This document shows, piece by piece, positions 37,982 through 51,115 of a stretch of 64,000 nt of DNA (the stretch's first letter is position 1; every line of letters begins with the position of its first letter). The notes beneath the pieces are model-generated. The model worked only from the letters and a program-made list of their open reading frames with translations, had not been told where the DNA came from and made no database searches. Source of the DNA: Psoroptes ovis (lineage: Eukaryota; Arthropoda; Arachnida; Sarcoptiformes; Psoroptidae); NCBI GenBank assembly GCA_002943765.1, contig PQWQ01000004.1:1-64000 (forward strand), in the 5' to 3' direction. Both the position numbers and the translations under genes were made by a program.

Positions 37982-39481
37982 TTGCAACAAAATCAGGACC
38001 ATTATTGTTGATGGCAGGTTTTTTCCAAAGGCAACTAACTATTTGAAAACATATTTGAACACAAAGTAAAGTTATCAAATGTTAAATTTGATTTAGTGAA
38101 TTTATATGTAAAAAAAAATTTCCATAAAAATAAAATGAAAAATTCATATTTATTCACACAATCATTCCGCGATCATTTAGCATCTTTTTTTCTTGTTTCT
38201 AATTAAAATCCCTTCAAAGGTCAATGTGATAAAGACACAACAAACAAATAAATTTAACATTTTTTTTTTCTTTAATTCTTTTCGATCGAAAATCTCCACA
38301 GAAAAAAAAACGTAAAAAATAAAATAAAATAAAATGCTTTTTATGATAAAAATGGCAGCTGAGATGGTTCATACACAAAACAACGCAACATCACATCTAA
38401 ACCATCATCAATTCAATGATAATTGAATGGAAAATATTACGAAGAAAAAATAAAAAATAAAAATCTTGACATAAATCCGATTATATGATTAATGCATCAT
38501 CCAATACATCCATACATGCATTTCAAATGCATTTCCAATTTTCGTTACTTGTTTATTTATTACGATGTTAGGTTTTTTTTTTTATTATGTTCTTAGTTAA
38601 CACAAAACAACGTTTTTCTTTTGTTAATAGTTTTTATCACCATTCACTATTTTAATGCTAACAAACACACCCCATAACACACCCTTAACACCCCTCTAAC
38701 CACCTCTTATATGGCTATTCGATAATGATGTTTTCATCCAAAGAAATACATTTTTCATAGATGTGAATGTATGGCACACTGAATTGAATGACAAGCGAAA
38801 TATCTTTTCGTAAAATATCAAACAATCAAAGTTTCAATTTTTCGTTTTTTTTCTTCAAAAACAATTTTCAATTTTTTTTTTCTCTTGAAATTGGATCAAT
38901 TTTGTCTGGTAATTCGGGTATTGCTCGCCTAATTTGATTCGCTTTGTTTTTTTGTTGTTGATATATTTTGGCAAATATTCCAAAAAAAAAATTTCGAAAA
39001 TTATTGCTTTGTAAAGGTTCATATATAATTTGGATCAGAGTCGAAATTTTATTTTATTTTTTGCTTCAATGCATACAAGAAAAGCTTCCTGGTATTTTCA
39101 TTATTTTAAATTTCAAATCAAAATTCTTTTTCATCACAAAATTTCAAGTTTCTTAAACATTTTTTCTCGATTGAACCTTACAATTTTTCTCAATTATTTT
39201 AGCAGTGAACAGAAAAGAAGAAGAAATTTTTCAATCATAGGTAGTAGCATTAAAAATACTGTGGTGTTTTGCTATTTTTTTCTTGCTTGATTTTTTAGTG
39301 TGTAAGTGGTTAATGAATTAGGACATCAGCTATATTTTGACAGGAAAAATAATAGTCATTCGATAAAAAAAGGGCCTTTTTTCAGTGCTACTTCTCTGTT
39401 GCTATTTTCTCTCATATTTTACTGAAAAGTTTTTTGACTCGAACAAAATTAAAGCAAATAGGAGAATGAATTTCTGTGAAT

Positions 39482-39516
39482 TCAGTTTAGTTTCGAGTTG
39501 CGTCAAGTTTAGTTGA
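39482..39516 (+). promoter_or_regulatory. Candidate Inr + DPE core promoter
   Basis: TCAGTT (arthropod initiator consensus, A+1 at 39484) is followed exactly at +28 by AGTTG, matching the downstream promoter element RGWYV. The surrounding stretch has more G and C than its neighbours. No coding sequence follows closely, so it would drive a 5' noncoding exon or a noncoding RNA. A chance match is possible. Confidence 0.3.
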
Positions 39517-41382
39517 TATCTGTGCAAAATACATGCGATTTGTGTGCGTCAAAAATAATGATTGAGCCAAATTGATTACTTGAAAATTTTTGCTTCTCAG
39601 TTCATTCCATTGTAAAGATAACGATTATTGACTAAATTTCACTTAGCATCCATCGAAAAAAAATAATAATTCACCGCATCAATTTTATTGTGTGTGTGTG
39701 TTTGTGTTTGTATTCATATTATCTGCTGTGTGTTATTATATAATCATAATATTAATGATTCGTGTGTGGCCTGTTATGGACACGGAACAATCTTATCGCT
39801 TTTTATATTAATATTTTCCATAAACATTTTGAAAAATAATCAACTTTCATTTGAAGTTTTTTTTTAGTGTTGTCAAAAAATATATTTTGGTTTGTGATCA
39901 TTTTAGAAAATTTAAAGTGATTGAAAATTCCATAATTCCATGATATATATCCATAAATCCATAATTGAAATTTAAAAAAAAAATGTGGCCATATGTTTTG
40001 TGATTTATTTATTTTGGTGCAACCAAAAAAAAAAAAGTGTTTTATTGTTGATTGAAATTTCATATTCATATTTCAATTATAATTTGTCAAATACTGTGTA
40101 AGTGTTGCCAATAATCGATTGCCATCAACCCCCTTTTATAAGCCGATCTTAATCGCTCAAATGTTTCAAACTTGTGAAATTAATAAATATAATATATTCA
40201 TTCAAATATATTTATTCATTTGATTAATTAATCATATCAGTGTTATTCAAAATCATATTGAAACTGTTTGAAATGTTTTTATAAAAAAAATTTGAAGAAA
40301 AAAAAACATACTCAAAGCACTTTGATCGAACCACTTTGAAACATCATCGGAAGAAAAAAATTTTTGTGTAAGTTTTGTGTGAAAAATTAATGAATTTAAT
40401 TATTATTATTATTCACATACTGTTGATTAATTTTGTAAATAATTTAATGATAATATTTTGATGTAAAACCAGCAGAGTAAAAACGACAGTATAAGATGAC
40501 AAATAAATAGATGATAATAATAATAAATACAATTTAGAATGGTAATAATTTGACAAATGTAAATAAATAAATATAAATAATTGTGTTGATGGTGATGGTG
40601 ATGATTGAGTGATCGATTTGATCTAAAACCTAAACTCCTCTCTTCGACCAACAATTGACTCTTTATATATGCGATTAAAGCCAATGTGAAAATCAATGTT
40701 AAACACATCTGACTAATGAGTTTAAATGTATTGATGATTAATGTGCAATTGACACATCAACACATACAATTTACAAACATACACTATGAGAAATGGTTGG
40801 TTTTGAGCAAAATTTCAAAGCACATCATTTAATTATTTTGATTTTAATTTAAAAAAAAAATGAAATAAAATAAAATAGAAAGTAACTGTTTATTTTCCAA
40901 TCATTTGGTCAATTGAACATTGTAATATTTTCATTACATTTTAAATGCTTGTCATTTTATTTTATTTTTCATTTTTTTTGACCATCGATTTTTGTACATA
41001 CCCGTGTACTGATTTCCGGCTGACCATCAAAAAAGGGCGAAAGACTATAGAAATAATGTTAGTGTTTTGCCTTGTTGTTGTTGTTGGGAAATTGTATTAA
41101 ATATTTGATGATATGACTAAATGAATTGTCAAATAATTCATTTTTATCATTTTTTTTCATTTTTAAAAACTATTATCAATCATAATAAATGATGGTAATT
41201 ATGAGACAATCAAAAAAATAAAAAATAAAAAAATGATAAAGCTTTGCGATGCTTTGTGCATCATTAAAATTAATTATTTAGTTATTTTTTTTCAAGTAAA
41301 TTTTACCCTGTTAATAAATTATTGTAATGTTTCGATTTTCAAAAATGGAAAAAAGAAAATTTTTGTTGTCGCATCAGATATA

Positions 41383-41463
41383 TTAGGTTGTCAGAAAAGT
41401 TTTTGCCGATTATATCGTAGGAAATCAAAGAGAAAATTGGCAAAAACTTATTGGACAACCTAA
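41383..41463. mobile_element. Mariner-like hairpin MITE, family A copy 4
   Basis: Begins TTAGGTTGTCAGAAAAGTTT and ends TTGGACAACCTAA, flanked by TA, 81 bp. The centre reads ATTATATCGTAGGAAATC, shared with copies 1, 6 and (inverted) 2 and 7. The terminal bases TTAGGTTGTC are close to the family consensus. Confidence 0.9.
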
Positions 41464-42852
41464 TAATATCATTTATTTTTTCAATTATTCTTAGTTCAGA
41501 ATTTCAATATCTTTTCCGAAACTTTCCATATGAAAAATAATCAGTTGAATTATTTATTTTTTTTATCATTTCAAATCATAATTATTTTTAATGTCGAGAC
41601 TGCCATTCAACTCATTATTTTGAGGAGAATTCTTTAATTAAAATATTTTTTTTTCTTTCATTGCAACAATGATTCGATTTAAATTAAATTTTTTCGTTTT
41701 TTTTTAAATAAACTTGTACGAACCTAAATTACTTATAGGAAATATGATCATAGAAAAACTATGATTTTAGAAAAAAATATATTTTCAAATAATGAGCAAC
41801 AATTTTTATCTTCTTTTCTGATTGTGCCATTTGGCCGACCTGTGATAATGGTGGTTATCATTATTCAATATTTTCAATATTTAAATGTCAAGTCATACAT
41901 TTATTTGTTCGGGAAGATGTTCACATATCATTGTTGTAGTGAAAAAAAATAATAATAATTTTACTATCAATACTTGTTTGAATGTATGAATGTATGTTTA
42001 TACAACCGATCGAACAAACAAACAATCAAAACAACATTCCAAACATAATAATAATAATAATGAAAATAATGGTGTAAAAAAGCAATGATGAAGCGAAAAA
42101 AGCGAAATCAATACAGTTTATGCATTTTTTTGGTTAACTCACTAAATGAAACCTGAATTCAAAATATAAATGTCTTTACATTCTTGCATATTTTGTTTGA
42201 TGAATATTTAATGTCAGTCAATTTACTTGGTTGGTCATTATTGATTCAATCAAGAAATTTTTTTTTTTTCAAAGGAATTTGAAATACATTTATTTATTTA
42301 GCCATAAAATTAGTTTTAAAAGCCTTAAACTGCTTTCATTTTGATTTGAGCGAAAATGAAAAAAAAAAAATTTGACATTTAAAATTTTTATTTTCTTAAA
42401 ATTGTGACAAAAAAAAAAGAAAGAAGAACAGTTTTTTACGCACAAAGATAAAACAACAATTTTATTCAAATCAAAAATACATAAATGTGTATTGATAAAA
42501 TATCATTTCTATTTATTTGCCTCAATTTACAAAGTTGACAATATTCAAAGATCAAAAATGATAATCTATCTTTTTTCGGGTCTAATCAGATATATATATT
42601 TATAGCAATGCATATAAATAAATAAATAAATAAATTGATCAAGTATGATTGTAAAAAAAATGCATTAAATTACATAATATTACATTTCTGATTAAAATTT
42701 ATTCATTTATTTATTTATTTCTCGAACAAGATTGATTTGATTTTATTTTTTGATTTTATTTGTTCATTTATCCCGATTGGGAAAAAAATCTAGATTTTCT
42801 ATAGAAAAGTATTAAGATGGCACAAAAGTAGATGAGAAAAATTGTTCTAAAT

Positions 42853-42855
<3 letters not shown>

Positions 42856-42883
<28 letters not shown>
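42856..42883. repeat. (AT)n microsatellite
   Basis: Fourteen AT units without interruption. Confidence 0.9.
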
Positions 42884-44999
42884 CAATTTTTAAAATGTAA
42901 AATAGTTTGAAAAAATTAATTTAAAAATATTTAAAAATTTAGGAAACAAAAAGTAAAAAGAAGGCCAGAAAAAATGATGGTATTTGAAATGAAATGATTG
43001 ATTGATTGATTGATTTTATATCTTTGATTTCATATATTTACGACGTTGTTATGATTGATTTTTAATTATATAAATTAGTATTTTGATTTTTGATTTTTTT
43101 TTTTTTTTTTTGGTAAATTTTCCGAAAACATAAAATCAATGCATTTATTCAAACACTTTTCAAAATTTACTGAGCCATAATCATATTGAAAACTAGGCTT
43201 TCAAATACATTCAACACACACACACACATATGCACTTCCTCATTATTATTTAATAATTGTATTTGTATAATGGTTTATTGCACATTTCTACCTATATGTG
43301 TATGACTTAATAATGATGATTATAACAAATAATAAATAATAATAACATCATTGATTTCGGTTAAATAAATAAATAAATAAACAGTGTTTGTTATTTTTTT
43401 TTTCGTTATTTGTGTGCTGATTATATTTACAACTAATTATTATCATATGTTTGTAGGGCAAAAAATCCTATCATTATTTATTTTGAATTTAATCAGAAAC
43501 TGTTCAGATTGATTCATACATTGATTCACTTCCAATATGTTCGATTAATAATTATGATTCAATTTTTTTTCAATTTTCCAAATCATTCATAGCAAATCAT
43601 GATTTTATTCAATGAATTTGATTCATAAATTCATAAAAATTGAGTTTTTTTTTATTGTCATTCATCCTATTATCATCATGTAATTCTGTGTGTGAGTTTG
43701 ATGATTGTTGCAATAATTTTGTGAATTAAATTTTAATTAATATTGTTTGATATTTATTTGATAAAATATAGCCTAATCATTTTGATAATCAATATGATTT
43801 GATAGTTTAGGTGAATCTATTCCTCCTCTAAATGAAAATAATTCAAATGAGATCAATTATCATAATCAAAGGCTTGATATGAATATAAATTTTCACTTAT
43901 GTTTATCTATTCATTGCTTCAGGGTTTCATTCTTTCAAAGTGATGCTTTACTTTGGTTTAGTTTAGTGTTTCATTTCATTATCAATTTGTGGTATTTTTT
44001 TCATTATAATATTGAGGAACATCAATTCACGAACATCATCAGTGAATCGATTAATTTTCAAATTTTTCAAACATCAATCAATAGTTTTAGTCAATAAGAA
44101 TCTTACAAGGCTTAATTACAGAGTTAATTATATTTTTGATAATGATTAGTAGGTTTTGAAGAGAATAAAAATTCATAAAACGATTGACAAGTTGTTAAGA
44201 AAAAAATGATCCTTTGATTGTTATGTAAATCATATAATTATTGTCGATTCATCATCATACACCAATGATAAACATCGATACAAGTGAATGATTTCGTGTT
44301 TCTTTTTTTTAATTATATTCGAATTGATTCGATTTTGAATTCAATTTCATAGTTATTGATTTGATTGATGAATGTTTAATTAACATAACAGTATAATCAA
44401 ATGACAAATAACTATTCCGGGCTATAGCTTTGAATTATCAATTGTTATTATTGCATCGATTATCTTTTGTTTTTCATTTTGGTTATGGTTCAAATGTTAT
44501 GCTGATCAAATGTGAGCAATTTTATTTATTTGTGTATGTCGGTACGAATTATCAGTCAGTCATTTTTTTTGCTCTTTGTTCGATTCGTTTTATGATCATC
44601 TTCAATAATGTTCATTGTATTGTATCAATAAATCATTAAAATAATAATTTTCATTTGATTGAACATCAACAGAGCAGCAGCAACTTTATATTATTATTTT
44701 TTTTTTTTTTTATTGCAAACAAAAATCAAATCAAGTTCAGCTCGATTGATCAATTTAATTTTGATGAAAAAAATTCTTTTGGCCAATTTTCTCTTGGCTA
44801 GCAAGTCACTCATCGAATGATAATGGGCTACGATTCAAGTTTATCTGTAATCATGAAAGATTCGGGCAAACAATTTTGGAGACAATTTTCGTTTTGATTT
44901 TTTTTTTTTTTGCGAATTCCTCATGACTTTGGACCTTTTCTACGCAAAAAAAAATATCATTGAATACGTAGATACGTATGAATGTGTATGTTATCCTGT

Positions 45000-45031
<32 letters not shown>
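45000..45031. repeat. (TAA)n microsatellite
   Basis: About ten uninterrupted triplets. Confidence 0.9.
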
Positions 45032-45034
<3 letters not shown>

Positions 45035-47218
45035 TAGAATAAATACTGGTCAAGACAATTGTGAACAGCAGCGAAAAGAAGAAAACAAAAATGATCATCT
45101 TAGAATATAAAAAAAAATATATTACTTTTGTTATTTTAATAATAATAATAATAATGAAAAGTTTATTTCAGTTCATTCATGCGAGAATTGCTTGCACATA
45201 TATATATATATATGCACTGAAAACAAAGCAAAAACAACAACTAAACGAAACGATGATAATAATAATAATGACTAACTAACGATAATGATAATAATAATAT
45301 ATACACAAATATATTTCGATAGACAAGCCGAAACATTGAAATAAAGTCGATGAAATAATAATAAAAATCAAATCATCATTCATTCATTCAATAGAAATAC
45401 TGAAAAAAAAATGAATGAATGAATGAATGTATTCAATTTGGTCAAAAAAATTTATTTATTATTTGTATGTATGTTTAATACATACAAGCAAACACACACA
45501 AACACAACTAAAATTGTAAAATGAAATGGGAAAAATAAGAAATTATTTAAATTTTTCTTATTTTATTTCACCTTATTTGAAGGATGAGAAAAAATGGTGG
45601 CTGACAATGATCACAGAATCCAAGATGGCAAACCATACAAATAATAAAAGTCTAATTTACTTTTTTTTTTGTTTTTGTTGAGAAATGTCAATGCTTTATG
45701 ATGATGGCTATACTTATTTTAATTCATGGTAACCAACAATAGTTGTTGTTGTTGAATTGAATTGAATTGAGCTTATTTTTTTTTTAATGATAACAATGAT
45801 TTCAAAACATTATTTAATAATAAAAAAAACATGGTTAACATTGACCAAATTGAAAAATTTTAAAACAAATATTAAATATTTGAATGTAATGAAACCAAAA
45901 ATTAAAAATATTTTCTCTTATTAATATTAAAAGCAGCATTATTACCTTCTACTATTTTTCATGTGTCGAAATTTCTGAAAAAAAAAAATGTTCTTACTTG
46001 GTTTAACTAATAATGCTTATTGGTCATAGCCCAAAATGAAATTATATACAAAATAAATTTTGAGAACGAAATAAGAATTCTCTCCACCTTCTTTAATTCT
46101 ATGGTTTGAATGGATTCTTTTCTACATCATAATTTTAATACTATTTCCAATGCTAGGGAACTATGCTATGAGAAAAAAAAGTGAACAATTTTCAAGAATT
46201 CTTTTTCTTTTTTTTTCTCATTTCCATTTGATTATAAATAATTATAATTTGTTGAACGCTCAAATATTGAATTCTTTCTTCATTCGTAAAGTTTATTTTT
46301 CACTGACACAAAGTTTTCGATTATGTGAAGGTGAAAATCAGCTTAGAATTTTATTTTACCCGAATGTTCAAAGTAATTACTTTTAATCAAATATGATCAA
46401 GATATGAAAGAAAGAGTTCGATTCATTCAATTATATCGATATATATATTACACACACATGAATCATATTCAAAATCAATCCTTTATTTTCGTTGGTTCTA
46501 TTTGATTTGATCATTATTTGAAACAAACTAACTGAAATAACTAAAAATTAAATTTAAAATCAACAAAATTTTAAAAAAAAAGTGAACATCATCATCATCA
46601 TTTTTTCATTCAAACAAAATGATGTGATTAACATTTTATTTTTTATATTTTTTATATTTTTTCAATCAAAGATAATATTTTATGCAAATCAATTTATTCA
46701 TGTAACATTCGTATCAAATGAATGCAAATCATAAATTTAAATTTCAATCAATTGATTTTGGCTGCTCTTGAAATCCGAAAATCAAATCAATTTTTCTATT
46801 TTTCAAAATTCAGTTAATTGCATTTTTCTCCAGAAAAAAAATGCAATTTTTCTTGAAATTTGAATTAAATTCAAGAAATTTCACAAATTTGCAATTCAAA
46901 AAAAAAAAAAAAAAAAATTGAATTTAAATTTAAATTGATTCCGGCATTTTTTTTTGTGAGATATCTAAAACATATAGAAATGTTTAACGAATAGCAAACA
47001 TGAAACAACGAACCTTATTCGGATCATTGAATTTCATTCGAATTTTTTTTTATTTTTCAAAAAGAATTCAATATTTGAATTATAGTCAAATGATAAAAAC
47101 TATTATTATTATTAACTAAATTAAATTTAAATTTAAATTTTTATTTTCTTGTGTAATTTTCAATTTACAAATTTTTTTTTTATTTTATAAATTTCAATTG
47201 CAAATTCCGGATGACAAT

Positions 47219-47283
47219 AATAATAATGATGATGATAATAATAATACTAATAATGATGATGATGATGATGATGATGATAATAA
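47219..47283. repeat. Compound ATA/ATG triplet array
   Basis: Alternating blocks of AAT and GAT triplets with one ACT interruption; a compound microsatellite. Confidence 0.9.
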
Positions 47284-47539
47284 TATCATCTGACATGGCA
47301 CAACAACAATAGTAATGATTTTCTATTCAATTATTTAGTCGACAAAAATAAAACAACAACAACAACAAAATGTCCACCCATCCACAAAAATACACCCATC
47401 ATTTTATTATTATTATTATTATTTAGATGTTGCACAAATGAAAATGGTTGATGATATGAAATGGAAATATGTTTGTGTTTGTGTGTGTGTGTGTTTGTAT
47501 GTATTATTCGTATGGGAATTCACAGACAATTGTGAAATG

Positions 47540-47542
47540 ATG

Positions 47543-47573
<31 letters not shown>
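47540..47573. repeat. (ATA)n microsatellite
   Basis: About eleven uninterrupted triplets. The isoleucine run seen in a minus-strand open frame here is only this repeat. Confidence 0.9.
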
Positions 47574-47576
<3 letters not shown>

Positions 47577-50500
47577 TTGAATCGATGTAAAATAATAATA
47601 ATATAATATAATATTTGAATTCTTTTTCGAATATAATTTTATTGGTAATAAATGAAATTTGTTTCGATAATTTTCTCATTTGTTATTTGCTTACAAATGT
47701 AAATCGAAAGATAAAAATATTATCAATGAATTATAAATGTGAAATTTATTTATTTTATTTTTTCCATATTGTTTTCATTGTTTTAATTATTATTATTATT
47801 TTCATGTCTGTATTAAAATGATTATATTTGTTTTCATTTGAGAATCACAAATAATATTTTAAAAAAAAAAATGTATTTCGTTTCGAACCTGCTGAGTTTC
47901 ATTCAATTTTTATCATGATATTTCAGTGATTCATTTTTATTTGATTCGTTTTTTTTCACAAATTCAAAAATCTCATAAATGGATCAAATAATATTCAAAC
48001 ATTTGTGATGATGATTTTCTGACCAATTTCTTTGCAACTTGCAATTAGTCTTAGAACATTTTTTTTCCCGATTGTTCAATGGACTTTCACATAGAAAAAC
48101 AAGCTATGAATGAATGAATGAATGAATGAATGTTTAAATTGAATTCAATTCACTGTAAACGAAGAAAAAAAAATCTAAAATTAAATTAATTTTTTTTCTT
48201 CAATTTAAAATATCAAATTGAAAAATATTTCCTTTGGTCATCGAACGAAAGAATGAAAGAAATGTGTGTTTGAGTTCAAATTGAATTGACTGTGTGTGTG
48301 ATTGAGTTGAGCATTAGTTGAACGAATGATGTACGATTCGAAAAATTCGTATTTTCAATTTCATAAAATAAAATTCAAGTTTTATCAATTTTATTTTTTT
48401 CGTGAGATTTGGCCTAAGGCTTGATCGTGACGTTCACGTTTTGTTGTTGTTGTTGTTCCATATTTGAACATTTTTTTTTTTCCATTTCTTATTGAATTTT
48501 GTTGCGCTTGTTATTTCTCTATTCAATTGTTATATACTCAAAATGTTGCATTTGTTTTTTTTTTTTTAGGTATATGAATGGTATTCTCACATTTTGATAC
48601 ATTTAAACACATTCGAATTCATTCAACCACCACCACCACTACTACTGATGATCATAAGCACTTGTAGCACTTGATTATTAAAGTCATTTTGATCATTGAA
48701 ATCAGTGGTAATAAATGATTTCATTTCACAATGGAATTATACATATTCTATTCGATTACATTCTTTTCAATCTTGGTTTTATTTTTTAAAAAATAAAATT
48801 TGGTATTTTTTTTTTTTAATTTTATTGGTTTTTCTTCGTATTTTTTGATATTTTTTTTTCAATTTTGATGGTCGTCTTTTGCAGTCGCCTGTTGCTGTTT
48901 TTCACCATCATATGCAGCACATGTGAATAAATAGTCGAAAGAAAAAATGAATAAATGAAGGATCTACTTTGTTGAAAAAATGTTTTATTACTATTATCAT
49001 CATCATCATCATTATTATTTAGTCTTAATGATGATTATTTTATATTATCATCATTACATACATACATACACATACATTTATTATCATTAACATTCTGGTT
49101 TTTTTTTTTACTTTTCATAAAAACATTTTCCATGCATTGACCGATCTTTGTTCATTTTATTTTTTTTTTCATTTGAAAAACATTAAACGACGACAACAGT
49201 GACTAAGCCAACTAAGATAATATATATAAATATATTAAAAATCTATTGTTGATCGGTTCGATTCAGTTGGTTGGTTGAATAGTTGAAAATATAAACTGAA
49301 ACCAAAAAAAAAAAAAAAAAAAATCATTAAAAGTAAAATATTTTTCTGGCCAAAAATTATTTTATGTATGTTCTCAAATATTTAGACAGATAGATGAATA
49401 AATGAATGAATGAATGAATATTATGATTGAAATGAATGGTTTTTTTTTTCTTTTTTGGTATATGTCACGACAAAACTTACATGAAATAATAATAATAATA
49501 ATGAAAATGATTTCAAGTTATTATTATTATTATTTCAAGCAAGTTATTTATATATATTTATATATATTGTCAAACATATATAAATATATTTTATAGACAT
49601 GATTCTTCAATTTTTTTTATCATTTTTCATTTTCATATTAGGTCAAATATAACAATTTTAATTTGATTAACATAAACATTACATCAATGATACATATCCA
49701 TATCCTGAAACATTAAGAATTTTATCTTTGATGACATTCAAATTCAAAAGTTTGTTGTTGTTTTTCTTTAAACAGAATACATACATTCAAAGACATTCAT
49801 CTGGTTGCATTCATCGAAAACATTTGCCATATGAAATACGATTGCATTCATTGATTAATAATCGATTGATTCTCAAACATTTGTCAATTGTCAATATTGT
49901 TTTGATTTCACAGTGAAAACCTATTCAAATTAATATAAAATTAAAATTTCACCTGTTTATAATTCAAATTCAAATTCAATCCATGTGACAATAATATCGG
50001 GTATTATCATTAAACTTGTAAACTTAGAGATGAATATATGTATATTGCAAAATCTAGCCAAGAAAAATGAATATAGCTTTATATAATGTCGATATATTGT
50101 CGTTGGCAATATATTAGGCATATCTACCGAATTGTGAAATAAAATCATTCAAATCTATGTACGACTTTAAATCAATTTTTTTTGATCGCCCGTTTCGAAT
50201 GGTTGATTCGTAAAATTATTTTAATGTAATCATCGAATAGAAAGGTTTGAAATGAACGGTCCAATTTCAAACAAAACAAAAAGAAAAAAACATTCGGTTC
50301 CAGATGAATTGGTATCATCTTCAGCCATTTGCATTTGCTACCATCATCTTCAAAAATGACCAATGAAGAGCATGGAATTTTTTTCTATTTTTGATGAATT
50401 TACTTTACACACTTTTTGTTCACAATTGTGGAATAATTGAACACACAGTAAATAATACTTGGCTAAAAATGGTGAATGTATAAACAAAATTTTTTGATAA

Positions 50501-50975
50501 ATACGACTACGAATAAATAATAAGAGCGGAAAGAAATATAAATGTCAATTAAATGGCCAAAAAAAATGGCAATATCTTCAAGCAAAATGTCAACCGGTTT
50601 CATTTTTTTTTTTTTTTGAAAAACAATGTGAATATGAATAACATTGATAAATGACATAGACGCTGGCGTTGTTTGATTATTTATATTAATTTGACCGAAA
50701 TTTAAAGCCTGTACGAAAAAAGAATTACATTCGATGTCATTTTAGATATGCTTTTTTGTTTTCTTCCCATCGCAATCATTTCTTTCGATTTGATATTTAG
50801 AAATTTTTGAATCAATGAACAGTAGAATCGAATTGAAATCACTAATTTCAAATGTACACACACACACACACACAGGCACAAATTCAAATTGAATTGAACC
50901 AAATTTTTGTTCTTATTTGGATAATTAAAAATATTTGTTTTGTTTTATTGTTGTCAATTCCAAATGAATAACTTA

Positions 50976-51115
50976 CAGGGTTTCAAGTTTTTATTCGTAG
51001 TTTTCAAGTTAATTTTCATAGTTTTCAAAATAAATTTCGTAATATTATAATGTAAAATTACATTCAAAACTACGAAAATCAACTTGAAAACTACGAATTA
51101 AAACTTGAAACCCTG
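50976..51115. mobile_element. Hairpin MITE, family B copy 1
   Basis: Begins CAGGGTTTCAAG and ends CTTGAAACCCTG, exact reverse complements, with TA on each side; 140 bp. The arms continue inward through two CGTAGTTTTCAAGTT-type blocks with a few mismatches, so almost the whole element folds on itself. The centre is a short TA-rich loop. No coding capacity. TA flanks suggest mobilisation by a Tc1/mariner-type transposase; the ends differ from family A. Confidence 0.88.

Larger units (their letters stand above)
35692..41382. other. Gene-poor spacer between MITE copies 3 and 4
   Basis: Holds CAC, TG and TAA microsatellites, a perfect 13-bp inverted repeat (36512-36544), a TCACGTGA E-box (36421-36428), a C-rich stretch near 38668-38706, and an initiator/DPE-like core promoter near 39484. 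No conserved exon is recognised. Confidence 0.5.
41464..50975. other. Gene-poor spacer, MITE A copy 4 to MITE B copy 1
   Basis: Dominated by triplet and dinucleotide repeats: (AT) near 42856, ATA near 45000, GAT/ATA near 47219-47283, TAA near 47540. A TGACGT word lies within CGTGACGTTCACG at 48427-48439. Short frames such as the one at 44824 (MGYDSSLSVIMKD...) are too short to support. No conserved gene. Confidence 0.5.
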
